Of a DNA stretch of 64,000 nt, positions 26,910 through 41,000 are shown piece by piece (position 1 is the first letter of the stretch; each line of letters starts with the position of its first letter). The translations under genes and the position numbers were made by a program. The notes under the pieces were generated by a model, which was not told the origin of the DNA, did not search any database, and was given only the letters and a program-made list of their open reading frames with translations. The stretch spans positions 12,324,512-12,388,511 of the forward strand of contig NC_086370.1 in assembly GCF_036324505.1 (NCBI RefSeq). The letters run 5' to 3'. The stretch is from Eleginops maclovinus (taxonomy: Eukaryota; Chordata; Actinopteri; Perciformes; Eleginopidae).

Positions 26910-27125
26910 CCAGTGTGTGTGAGTGTGTGGTGTGTGCCTCTGTGTGTGTTTGCGTGCGCGCCTAAGTGCGTTTGTGGGGGAGAGAGGGAGGTAGAGAGAG
27001 GGAGAGAATGCAATGCGATGTCCTGATTGCTTTAATCCTACAGGCAATGCAGCTGTGAGCAGTGTCACAGCAGAACGTGCGTGTGTGTCTCAAACTGTGT
27101 GTGCATGTGTGCGTGTGTGTTTGTG
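26910..27125. repeat. Interrupted GT-rich / GA-rich low-complexity patch
   Basis: Short GTGTGT blocks (26914-26953 and 27079-27124) flank a GAGAGAGG-rich block at 26981-27007. They are broken by unique sequence, so this is an impure microsatellite cluster. It makes the overlapping open frames on both strands meaningless. Confidence 0.7.
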
Positions 27126-27731
27126 TGGGGGCGTTAAAATACGAAGTAGGCTATAGATACGAGAGTCCAACGAATATCGCACTTATTGTATGCCTCTAAC
27201 TTATTATTCTTTTTTAGATGATAAAACCTGCACTGCACAACACATTAGGATAATATGAGTTACGTAAGGATTTGTAGCAGCAGTGTTTAGTGAAATCAGC
27301 TTTTAGTCGCGATTAATCCATATGATTCCGCAAGATTCATAGCCAAGGCTACGCCAAAAAAAATCTGTATTCTGGAGACGAGTGATCGGTCGTCAAGAGA
27401 CGCTGATTTTATTGCCGGGCTTCTGTGAGCCATTTGGTCTCGAGAGGACATCTGAATATAGAGACACGGGCTACATCTCATGCAGTGTCAGTTCGACGCA
27501 CGGCGCTTTAAAGTGATTTTTGCCTCTTAGGAGAGAGATCAGCTCTTAAAAAATCAACTGTTAAGCACCCTGGACTAATGTGAGCGGATGAAAGCTCCAA
27601 AGCCATCATGTTGAATAGACTGGGCACGTTTTAAACATGGGGAGACTTAACTTTAAACTGAGGGATGACATGACAAATGATCTTTTTTCCATGCAACAAT
27701 AAGAAATAATTGTAATAATGATGATATAAAT

Positions 27732-27736
27732 CTTAC
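27732..27736 (-). other. Splice donor of the probable 5'UTR exon
   Basis: The minus strand reads CAGTGTAAG|GTAAGATT, a strong AAG|GTAAGA donor. It is the best minus-strand donor I see between the coding-exon acceptor and the promoter-like region. Confidence 0.55.
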
Positions 27737-27757
27737 CTTACACTGCGGAAGCTATGG

Positions 27758-27784
27758 CTATTTTTCCAACATACTTGACCACAT
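27758..27784 (-). other. Upstream ORF, 8 codons plus stop
   Basis: ATG TGG TCA is followed by AGT ATG TTG GAA AAA TAG, 21 bases before the donor. It counts only if the 5'UTR exon is real. Confidence 0.35.
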
Positions 27785-27889
27785 CCTTTATAAATAAATT
27801 CTGCAGCCCTCCAGTGAATCAGTACTCCCCATTCCCGACAGCACAAGTCCGGCGCAACAAGATGGTTCAATGGATGAAAATAAAATGCG

Positions 27890-27913
27890 TTACACTCCGG
27901 TCTGCCCGTTCAT
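27890..27913 (-). other. Upstream ORF, 7 codons, overlapping the previous stop
   Basis: The reading starts with ATG AAC GGG CAG and ends GTG TAA. Its ATG overlaps the TGA of the ORF at 27910-27954 as ATGA, an arrangement that can couple termination to restart. Function is inferred. Confidence 0.35.
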
Positions 27914-27954
27914 ATCCCCCCCGTCTTCTTCTTCTTCTTCTGGGTTTTTCCCAT
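27910..27954 (-). other. Upstream ORF, 14 codons with a run of five lysines
   Basis: It reads MGKTQKKKKKTGGI and stops. The lysine run comes from an AAG triplet repeat (CTT on the plus strand). Polylysine in a leader peptide could slow ribosomes, and the repeat length may be polymorphic; both are inference. Confidence 0.35.
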
Positions 27955-27959
27955 CAAAA

Positions 27960-28060
27960 CGGAGCGAAACAACACACGACAGCCACCGAGAAAGAGAGAG
28001 AGTCAGAGAAAGAGACCGAGAGAGACACAGAGAGAAAGAAATTCGTGGAGTGATAAAAAG
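27960..28060. repeat. Polypurine (GA-rich) tract
   Basis: GAGAGAGAG-type sequence with few interruptions on the plus strand, so the adgrb3-sense strand is polypyrimidine. A (CTT)n microsatellite lies next to it at 27924-27940. Confidence 0.75.
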
Positions 28061-28299
28061 AATAGAGGCAATTCTTACAGTATTACCATAAATAAATTCG
28101 GCAGACTCCACGTCTCTATTCCAATGTGTTTTCTCCAGCAAGTCGCGCAAACCCCCCCTCTGAAAAAAATAGGGGGGAGAAAAAAAAGATCCGTAGTGGG
28201 TGGATGTGAGATGTTGGGGGGCCAGTGAGTTACAACAGAGAGAGAAATAGACGCGCTTTGCTTGGTGCTTGCAGAGCTCCAGGAGCAGGCTGCAATATC

Positions 28300-28450
28300 A
28301 CGTCACACACTCAGCCGCTAAGATAAAGCACGTACGTACGCTTCTTACTGCCGCTGCGTCTGGCACCACCAATACTTTCTTCCCTGCCCTCCTCCTTCCT
28401 TTTTTTTTTCTTCTTTTGTATGCCTCCCCTTAATTCGAGTCAAAAGGGTT
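28300..28450 (-). promoter_or_regulatory. Candidate adgrb3 promoter region
   Basis: On the minus strand this contains GTGACGTGA (a CRE-like TGACGT site near 28297-28305), the palindrome ACGTACGTACG near 28331-28341, an inverted CCAAT (ATTGG near 28370) and a weak TATA-like CATACAAAAG near 28420. It lies just upstream of the probable 5'UTR exon, with scattered CpG. No single element is decisive; the call rests on position and clustering. Confidence 0.35.
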
Positions 28451-30852
<2,402 letters not shown>

Positions 30853-31147
30853 ATGTGTATGTACGTGTGTGTTTGTGAATAGAACGTCTGTTTGATGTAA
30901 TGGCTATTTTACAGCATTTATGTCCATTACAAAGTCTCATGCGATAAACATCCGTCCATCGATCATGTGATACACATCGTCTGTTGATGTAGACCAACCT
31001 TTATGAATCATTATAGCATGACTGCTTTAGGAATATATAAACTATTACTCTCATAGAAAAAATACAGCTTTTCTGTACCTACCAGTGCATACAGACACGC
31101 AGACTCACACACACTTGCACAATTCTCCAGACACTGGTGAAATGTAT

Positions 31148-31740
31148 TCAGACTTTCAGCTCAACTCCATCACCATCAGGTAGTCCATATGTTACATTTG
31201 TCTCAGCACAGTGATAATGGGCTTCTCTCCCTGTAAGAATCTCAGCTGGATGACTTATGGTTAAACCCCAAATGAGGGCGTCTGAAAGAACTTTTCTTGG
31301 AGTGCTGTATACTGTTGTGTATCCTCCTGTGCTGTTGAAGGACACGTTATTGTACAATGTGTCATTACAGAAGTGATATATTTCTTTATGGTCTGATCTG
31401 GAAGTTTTTTGATTACTGCAGAAACCATTTCTTTAGCAAATTGACACGCAGCAGTACCTCTGTTTTTTCTTACTAATGTACTGTATATGGTTTCATTTAT
31501 GTAGAGAGTGAGGTTTAGATAGTTAGGTTCCTGTGGGCTATCATATGTAACTCGTCTGTGTTTTAGACGGTGATGCTGATTGGTTGTTTTGAAGTCAGTC
31601 AACAAGTCTCTCTGGTTTTTGGATAGATTGCCATGAAATGTGCACATTGAAGGTCCCTGAATGATAAATCTAACTGACTTAAGGGATTCCTTTACTTTTC
31701 CTTCAGTGCCACCTTTACAGTAGTTCAATTTTTTTGGTTT
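31148..31740 (-). pseudogene. Unrecognised coding-like sequence split between two frames
   Basis: The minus strand is open for 155 codons (31728-31261; no ATG at the start, first ATG about 27 codons in) and, in another frame, for 69 codons (31357-31148). The first product has CQFAKEMVSAVIKKLPDQ and the sequon NLT; the second has YNNVSFNSTGGYTT and ISHPAEILTGREAHYHC. Cysteines and N-glycosylation sequons recur in both, as expected of a secreted or membrane ectodomain that has suffered one frameshift near 31360-31380. Against this, an AT-rich 64-kb window should contain a chance frame of about this length. I do not recognise a family. It may be a decayed gene or retrocopy, part of a mobile element, or chance. 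Confidence 0.3.
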
Positions 31741-31874
31741 TGAAAGAAATATTGGGAAATATGAAATTCAAAAGATTGGAAGAATTTCAATTGCATTTCA
31801 TACACACCTTCACACGCACAATCATCAGGTCAAAAAATGTGGTTGTTAATGAGTGTGTTCAATACACCTACAGT

Positions 31875-32055
31875 GTAGGTTAATAACAAATGTTAGCTAG
31901 GTAACAAGCTAAACAAATATAGTGAACACAGTGAACATTACTCCTGTTTATCATCAACATATTAGCATTATCATTGTGAGCGATTTCCATGCATATTTTA
32001 GCTAAAAGCATTGCTACATGTATGCCTGCAGCCTAACAGAAAGGAGTGTTGTTTA
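31875..32055 (+). repeat. Fragment of the dispersed teleost repeat
   Basis: It shows AAATGTTAGCT, then AAGCTAAACAAATATAGTGAA, then CATATTAGCATTATCATTGTG, the order of the 3' part of the family whose other copy is at 2531-2951. It is strongly diverged and in the same orientation. Confidence 0.45.
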
Positions 32056-35000
32056 ATATTTCCCCAAAACCAGCAAAATATGTCTTTGTCCTACAGCTTC
32101 ATGTAAAAATAGTATAATCTCACAGCAGGAACTCTAAGATCTTACTATTTAGAGCAGCATGATTAAATAAGGAAGCCTTAACCTATGAATAGAAGTGCAC
32201 ACGTTCACAGACAAGGCAATGCCAAGGAAACTTGTGAGAATGTCTAGACATACTGTGAGAGTGGGGGGATTCATAAATGCTTCAAGTCCGACACCTTTCA
32301 CACGCTCAAGAACTATTAGCATTATGGATTCATGCTTACAGTAATGTTCTTCATGTGTCATGTCCACTGGATGTCGTTATTAGTGTATACAGGCTTGTGT
32401 CTTATGGTTCGATGTAATCATTACACTAATGATGTACCGCTCTATTAACAAATTAAAGTGTGGGCACTTGCATCCCTTCAAGGGCTGTTTTCCCATTTTT
32501 CTCCATATTTGATTAAAAACTGTTACAGAAATTGCAGAGTGCTGAAGTCGAGATGAGGTTAAGTGCTAAGGGCAGTTCTTGCACTTCTTCTTGTATGGCA
32601 ATCATAAACACTTCAAGTGAGTGCAAAGGGAAACGTGTGTTAACCGTATGAGATAATCAATGTCTGTCAAAAAGATGCATAGTTGTGGCAATTTGAAGAT
32701 ATATTGCACATGCAATCGATGTATCAAAATGACTTCCCATGTGTGGGATATGAGCCTTTTGACTCTTGAGCACACATGATCATTACTGCTCAATACAAAT
32801 GCATTATTAACCACATTTATTTTTTGCTTGCAACCCAATTTGAATTTTAATGTAATGAAATAAACTAGTGATCACTCAAATTGGTGCTGAGGGAAGATAA
32901 TAATGCAGTCATTTGATGTTTCTTTACCAGCATAAACAACACTATAAATAAAATACTGTATATTTGCATTTATGGTCGTATAGAATAATTTCTCAGAGCT
33001 CATCCGGAAAACAAAACTGCCACATATTTAAATCTGAAAGATTTATCAATAAATCAGAGTTTTAGAGGTCCACTTTTATCCAAATTGTAATGTCTATGAA
33101 ACATTTATGAACATTAAAATGTAAATATACTTTATTATTTTATAGGTTAAAATGTTTTTCAAATGTTTTCACAGGCTCTGTTCAAACTCATTTGCTGAGA
33201 CATGCTCTTCCAACTTAAACCCTTCTTTAAATTCAAACTTAGAATAACCTTGCCTGATTAATGAAGTGAAATGTAAGGTGTACTGACATACTGCACTCTG
33301 ATAGCCTCCGCAGTAAGAGCACAGCCCTGAAACATCCTTGATAAGAGACATTAGGCCAAGGTCCGCCTTGCATGATGTTCCAGTCTATATGTACTGTCTT
33401 TGCAGTATCAGGGGAAAGTCGGTTAGTCAACAGTGTAAAAATGCTTTATAGGGGTGATATGATCTCATCTTTTAACAGCAGTGACTGCTGCTTTTAACCC
33501 TTTCTGCTGCTTGTGATCAGGAAGAAAAGTTAAAAGCTTCGATCTTGAACCTTGAACTTTACTAAAACCGTTGACAATGATGACACATAAATCTAAGAAA
33601 TAAAAAAAAACTAGATTCAAAGTCACTGAGATTAAGGCTTTATTAACTTTCAGACTGGCTAATATGTCGAGATGGCTAAGGTTTTAGGACTTTTGCTAAA
33701 TGTTGTGTGATAAACAATTAGAAACCTTGTCTTTTATTGATAACATTTTGTCAAGAATGGCACTTGTGGTTGAGACAACGAGTCTTAAAATGAGTTTGGG
33801 TGTTCCAACAGTGTGGGTGCTGTCTTAAATTAATCATTGTAGAATAATTTAAAGTACGCAGTTGAGCAAGCAGTCACCCACACAGTGTTCAGTATTTGAA
33901 TGAGCAAAGCCTCCAAAGCTTGGATGTAGTGCTCACAATCAGAGGGAAAACTGATGTTGTCTCGCTTCAGGGGTTTGACATATTTCTGTAGGAAGCAGGA
34001 TGTTTTGGATGGAAATAATCCCAGATCCCAGTTCTCCCAATGACATTACCCTCCAGCCACCAGGACATCATCATACCTGGTTTACAGGTGAAAACCAAGC
34101 CTTAGATTGCCACTTTGAAAATTGAAATTTGACTTTTTATATGATGGTGGGACGGAGCAAAAATGGAGGGGGTTCAGGAGTCCGTGATGGTGCTGTAATT
34201 TGTGTGTACAAACTGGCACTGTTGAAAAATGGGATTAGCGCTTAAAAAATATATATTTATGCAATTCTATCGATAAAACACATAGTATGGATAATTCTGA
34301 ATAAGTAAATAAAGGTTTCACTTATTTTTGCATTTTATGTGTTTTTTACATAGTAACCTTTTGGATCATCAGTGGCTGTATTCTCAACAATCAAACACCA
34401 ACTAATGAATATAATCCCCATGATGACAAGTGTTCTTTCTATCAGCTTTTTTCATTACTTTCCTTCCTGGGTCTTTTTGATGTATATACCAGAATATACC
34501 ATTCTGCTGTCTACTCTAAGGAATTTGCTTTTTTAGATTTCTCCTTTTAGAGTAATGATGCTGCCATCCACCAAACCAAACCAGATCTCCCAGCCACTGT
34601 GTTACTTGTTTACCATATGGCACGGTATAAATATGAATAGATTAACTCTCATTTTTAATACATGGTTAAAAATCCAGGCATAATTCAGATGGATTCTTTG
34701 TATAAGTAGAAGTCGAATGTGAGCTTTGCAAATGCTTCTTGTTCAGCCTTCAGCCTTGTTCAGCCTTTGTTAGCCTGATAGCCAGTAAGCTTTAAAAGGC
34801 ACAATTTCTTTAACTGGAATTTACAATTCAGGGAAACATATTGTCTCTCATGCATATGTGACCTAAACTATGCCAGTCTGGTGCAAACAGCTCTGCTTTA
34901 CATTCCTCTCACACTCCTATTTGCCTTTTCCATGCCTGGGTTTATAACTGAATTTTAAATCAAGGTATTTTTCCCCAGCATTGTTCGTGTATTTTTTTTC

Positions 35001-38000
35001 GTTAGAGACAATGCTGCACAGCATGAATCCTCAGGGCCTTTATCCATTTCCTTTGAATGTGGTTCCAACCACTAGGCCTTAGACTCCTGCACCCTCCCCT
35101 CTCTGGCTGTGTAAATATTCCATGAGTCATTGCCCCCACACATGTGGATTGACAACAATTCCTGACTTCATCTTTAACAGTGGTTTTTAATCTAAAATTG
35201 AGATTACCCATGCTTTATTTTACAAAACAAGTGGCACATCTTTATATGTTTATATTTGAATTAACAGCCAAGGAATTCCCTTGTTATAGGTGCTATAATT
35301 CCAAAAGGTATATTTATAAAACATCATTACAATTTCCCTTTTTTTTTTAGGATAAGGGAGACAATATGGATGACTGATAGCGTATCACATGATTCATTAA
35401 GTACAAAAACACACAGAAATCATGCTGACAAAGGGCTCTGGAAATAGCCCCGCAGCAGTCGAAATGGAGAGCTGTGTCCTTGTTAATCAAGGAGATAATA
35501 GGTCACCTTAGCAATGATCAATTCTTAATGCACACAATAACAAACTATCTTTTCGACAAATCACCTGCCACTATTTCATTTTCCTGTCTATAATTTATTT
35601 TACCCGGCGATGAGCAATTGAGGGGGCGGGAAAGAAAACACTGACAATCTAGAAGATGCCTGGCAAGTGGCTCCTTAGACATTAATAATAGAAATGAATA
35701 TGAGTTAACCCCTATAATTTTTTAATTGACTTTAGTGTGCGCTTTTGTCTTCCATAGGCTTTCTTGTCTCTAATCAATCATTACCGTAACTTTGAATCTG
35801 CAGCGTTACGAAGACTGATCTGACCAAGGCTCAGTTGGATTTATTGATGATCTCCCTGCGGTTTGCAAAATCCTTTCATCACATTCGTTTTTCTGATGAT
35901 ACCATATGCTGAAATCAGATTCTGGTGAGTCTTTTACAACTGAAAAATTCATGCAACTGCTGACTTCCTTGTGTGATGTGTTTTACAGTAATACTGACAT
36001 TCCTTTGAGCTGTACTGAAAGCATAGCAGAATGTCATACAGAGATTTTTTTTTTAATCATAACGTTTCCTCTTTCATCCTGAACAGTCCATATTTTGTTT
36101 GTCTTATTCTATGTGAAGCTTCGTTCTTCATATGAAACGCCTCACATACACTATTTGCTCTATCTATTGTAGCTTTTGTAGCTCTGTGGAAAACTGAGAT
36201 ACAGCTAATTAAAATTTCTGTGATAAAATAATTAGCCTCCCCGGTAGACAATGGAGAATGAAATTCTTTCATAATAACTCAAATGAACTGATAAGAAACT
36301 TTTCAAGCATCCAACAATTTGCTGTCGAAAGGACAGCCACAACTCATTTACTAATGTTCACTTAGAGATAGCCCTACACTTTGCTCAAAACAATGTCCTG
36401 GATGAATGCCTTCATCCCAGTAGGTGGATATGCAGGAGTGGATCAAAACATAATGCAAGACCTGTGTTTTCTGAAACCAGGTTATGATTTCAAAGGAAAC
36501 CGCTACAAGGTACATTGAGTGATAGAGTCTTCATTTTACTAATTGGAAATCTATTAATATTTACTCGGAAACACAAGCGTAACTACTGCTGCTTTGCTGT
36601 CATGTCCAGAAGTCAGCAACTCCAAGCAAAATACAAAGAAAAGAGAACATAGGCAGTGGGGGGGATTTCTGTAGATACAAAAAAACGGCACACACTTTGG
36701 GTGGGTCAGAATCCGATGATTAATTATATTTCTCTTGACATTGTTTGTCAGGCAAAATCCTCATTATTGTCTTTAGAGTAACATTTAACCTGTGTAACTA
36801 ATGAAGTAAGTGATATACCAACAATAGGCATTGGTAGTACCGCAAGGTTAGAAATGCTGCTTGACACACCATTCAATCCTTATACTTTTCCTATTGCTTC
36901 TGTCCCAAATGCAGAACAGATCACTGCAGAGTTAGCCTAGAGTTGCTAAGCTATGACTTGAAAATCATTACTCAGGTGAGTGGTTTTGCCAATGGTCAAT
37001 TATAGTTGCACAGAATATCCACAGCAAGGAGCAAATTACACAAATCGAACATTAAAAGTGTATCATTTAGAACAGTTTCAACTGAAATAATTTACTCTTT
37101 TCCTATAACATCTTTATGACACATCTTTAATTTTCCCAAGTTGAGAAATTCATTGCATTTAGGCTTCCTACTGTATGTGTTCAGTAGTGGGTGCAGCTGT
37201 GTGTGCACATAAAATGAATGTCCAATCAGTAAATTGAGTAGTGATCTGCCTGCTCCCACAACACGTTTGGGGACAGCTTCTTGTCTTCGGCAGTTTGAAT
37301 TCCCAGAGCACAGTAGATGAAGCCTCAGAATGCTTGATCGCCAGTTTCATAGAAAAAACTGTAAGTGAAAAGCAAACATAGGCTGTTTCCATTGAACTCC
37401 TTTATTCTCTTTTGGATGTGTCATGAAATATGTATTCAGTATGGTTTTACTGAGCAAAATAAGGACACCCCAATCAATACTGAGTGTGCCACTTACATTT
37501 TGAGTGGTGGCATACACTTTGATTTATTGAAATGTGTAAAATGTTCTTTTTTTACTCTGACCTTGAGTATATGGTTGGTGATTTGAATTCTGCAGTGGCT
37601 CTGCTGAGCAATAAAGATTAATGCTCAGAGATTATGCTCTTGCTATGATGAGTGAAGCACATAAGAGAATACTTAAATGCAGTCACACAGTGCAAAGGCG
37701 ATAATTTATCTGCTGCTTTTTGTTGTTAAGAGAAGGACCAGCAACAAACAATGCCCTGTTACAACATGATGTAAATGATCAAATTGCAGAGAATATGTTT
37801 CCTTCATTTCTCTTATTGCAATTGAAATTGTATTTTATACAGTTGGAATTAATTGCCCCTTTTACTATTCCTGTGTGGCCTTTCGGAAATTATGTACATA
37901 AAGGATTTTGATTTGCAGGTCCATTCAACTATGTATCTCACGTTTTATGGTTTAATTCTGCCACAGCACGCTGCTTATAATACAGCTCACACATGTTTTT

Positions 38001-41000
38001 CTCAGGTAAAATCAAACATCTTACAACCGTTTAATAATCGTTATTCGATAATGCATTTTACAATTAGTGCTTTGAAATCACCCTTGTGTGAAGAGCAATG
38101 CCTGGATCAACCTGTCATGTGAAGAGGCTGGCTGAAAACTGCCTGCACCGCTGGTTTCCTGCAGCTCAGCTGTCCCTCGTGATATCCATCTCGCGAGTCT
38201 GGTCTGGCTTGTCAATCTGGTCAGGGGGGAGACACTGCCTCCACTGATCACATCTGCCCAGAGAGCTGCTTTCAACAGAATGAATGGTCATGCTAAACTG
38301 TGCCTCTGTCATCACAACCAGGCCATCCGTTTAAATCGCACCACATAACTTTTCAGAGAATTTCATACAATAATTTCCATTCTGTTATAACTAGTATCAG
38401 ATACTATATCAGGGTGGGTGGGTGGTTTTGATTATTTTGAACATGAATTATAAAAACGGAACCCCCAGTATTATTTTTCAAATCATTGTTTGGGCTCTCC
38501 CTTTGTTTATCAAACCTGTAATAATATCTGGCACAGTTCACTCACCTTGCAATATTGCGTAGGGCCTGTCAGAGTATGTCCATCATAGGAAATGAGTAAC
38601 AGAGAGACGGTGTATATCCCAGAAAGTGAAATGCAAAATATATTTTTCATGGAAGTAAAAATATCCTATAAAACACTGTTTATATTATGCCTATTAGGTT
38701 GAAAGTAGAATCAAGGTCTGTGTCTGTCTGAGACCATATTTATTCTGAAGCAGATAAAAGCAAGTCAATATTTTATGTTATCAAAGTAAAACTGTCAATG
38801 TCTGCCCCATTAACACACAATAAGAGTCAGTATCCATGGTGACAGCCAGTGGGGAGATATATATCCCCCTGTTGAGCATTGCTATGAAATTAAGCTCATT
38901 AATGTGTTGAGGCTACAGGAAATATCCCTCTGAGTCCACAATGTCACCTCCTGGTTGATGGGGCAGCTCATTGATTGCATTGGGTCTGACCTTTTCAAAA
39001 CACAAGTCCTTGCTCATAAGTATGTATTCATTGCTTTGCCCGAGATCGGAAGAATAACAAAGAGGTTTGGGGCGGATTATGACTTAATGATGACCTGTCA
39101 ACCAACATCCTTTGATCAACTCAAGGCACTCACAATAAATGAAGTAGCGTGCAGATAAAAAGTGTTGTTTTAAGTCAGAAATAAAATTGCATGAACGTTG
39201 CATGGCATTGCGAGAAGGGATTTGATGGCTTGTAAAGAGTGTGCAACACTGCAGGTGTCGAAACCAGGCCAAAAAAAAACAGCAAAAATTCTCAACTGAG
39301 CTGAGGAGGCCCAGAAAACACAATCAGGGTACTTCCCTGTGCAGAGGGGAGGCCACCTGTGGTTTTCCTACAGATGTTCATTGGAGGCAAGCTACTCCGC
39401 CCACCCTAGTGAGTAGTGGGATGTATTAATGGGGTAATCTCTGGTGTACATCTCCGAGGGAGCTGCTGAGGAACTCCACTAAGAAGCCCTGTTCTATCCT
39501 CTTGGGGCCTGTGCAGGTGTGCTAATACGATATCGGCGCTGTCTGAAGCACTTATACTGCAGAGCGACGTCTACAGAGATGAATTAGATGCCTCCTTCCT
39601 ATCTCTTTAAAGACAAGCCCTCCCATCCATTTGTCAGCTCTGCAAATCATGCATACAACTGGCCACGGTTTTACTCCAGCCAGGTCCCCAGCATGAGGAT
39701 GACCCATCAGTCTGCCGCGTGTTACATGAGCCAATCTGCTGGGATGATAAATGATAAGCAGGAGCTCGGTGCTGCTGGCCCTGTCGGAGGAGATTTGGGA
39801 TGGGAGGGATGATGAGGTTGCCACACTGAAGCGGCTTGTGGGCGCACAGCAGGTACAGAGCAGAGGATCCTGTGCCACCAATTAATGTTTGTCTTAGTTC
39901 ACCTCGGATATCCAGAACACACTCTATTTGGGCGAAGCACTGCAGAGCAAACGTGCAGTACTCCTGGGAGCACAAGAAAAGCATCAAGGTGTTAGGTGAA
40001 AATGAAACAACCAACAGCAACAATTAGTCTGGTGCTCCTTTGGGAATCATCATGCAGGGGGAAAAAAAATGTTCAACAAAAAACTACAATAGAGAAACTC
40101 TTTAACTTAATCTTTTTAGACAAATCCAGGTTCTTGAGATTAAGAAGAGATAACCATTTAAATGAGTTGAATGTAAATCAAGATGTGTCAAGTCCCTCCT
40201 AAAATACAAAGTAACCTTATTAGATGGGTTAATTAAAGCATAATAATTTCCCAAAATCACAGAAGGAGCTATATTTTTATCTTCCTGTCTGTCTGCAGGC
40301 TGCCCTCTGCCATGTCTGCATCTCAACAGCAGGTCTGTGTAAATATCTGCCATCTGGAAATCACTATAACAGCAGAGGGTGCCAAAGCTTTTCAGTTTTA
40401 TATTTCCTAGGCACATTGAATCTCACTTCCTCTAAACTCCCTATTTAGGCACAAGATTATGTTTCTATTCAACAATGTAAAGAAATACGATTTGCTTAAT
40501 CGAAACCAATTGAAGCAACTCAATAGCAGGGACTTAATGTAAAGGCAGAAACCCATCGGGGCCTCTTTAACACATCGTTGTCAAATGAACCGTCAACACC
40601 ACATTACATAATCCCTCTAGCTGCTCTCTATCAGCATATTTCAATTGATTCACTCCCAGGTGTTTTTTAAAGCTGACTTTCCATTTCTTTGTGTACTTTA
40701 TGGGTTTAATTTAAAAAAGATATATAAGGTTCAGGTTCAGGTAACATATAGATATAATTAGATTACCGCAAACATGTCAGTCTAGTGACGTTTCTTTCCT
40801 TTTTTCTGTTGTCTTTTGTCAGTTTGTTGGTTCTTCTTTTGTACATTTTTTTCATTTCAATATTTAAATGACAAAAGAGTTAAACATACAGAGGCACCTG
40901 TAATGCTGCCATTATCACACCACCTCTCTATTTCTGGTAATGAGTTCTCACTTAGGAAGCAACCGCTACTGTGCTAACATAACCTTGTCAAGTACTGTTA

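Larger units (their letters stand above)
26189..27731 (-). other. Probable 5'UTR intron of adgrb3
   Basis: This is the interval between the acceptor at 26186 and the strong donor at 27737/27736. It contains a 12-base G run, a CTCF-like motif and a GT/GA-rich low-complexity patch, listed separately. The short open frames on both strands around 26567-27068 follow the low-complexity DNA and show no protein family. Pairing of this acceptor with that donor is inferred. Confidence 0.5.
27737..28300 (-). other. adgrb3: Probable non-coding first exon of adgrb3 (5' end approximate)
   Basis: This stretch ends at a strong donor and lies directly upstream of the coding-exon acceptor. It has more CpG than the surrounding DNA. 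On the minus strand it is a pyrimidine-rich leader (TCTCTCTTTCTCTG-like, 27985-28045) followed by a unique segment with several short ORFs (27910-27954, 27890-27913, 27758-27784). No long frame runs through it. The right-hand boundary is unknown because no transcription start is directly visible; 28300 is only a guess based on where the promoter-like sequence begins. The leader's assignment to adgrb3 rests on position and splice signals, not on homology. Confidence 0.45.

Noticed and set aside
26567..27068. Overlapping open frames on both strands (111-125 codons)
   Set aside because: They run through GT/GA low-complexity DNA in the probable 5'UTR intron and match no family.
39552..40023. Overlapping open frames of 109-129 codons on the minus strand and shorter ones on the plus strand
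   Set aside because: The local GC content lowers stop frequency, the frames have no shared homology, and no splice-bounded exon fits.
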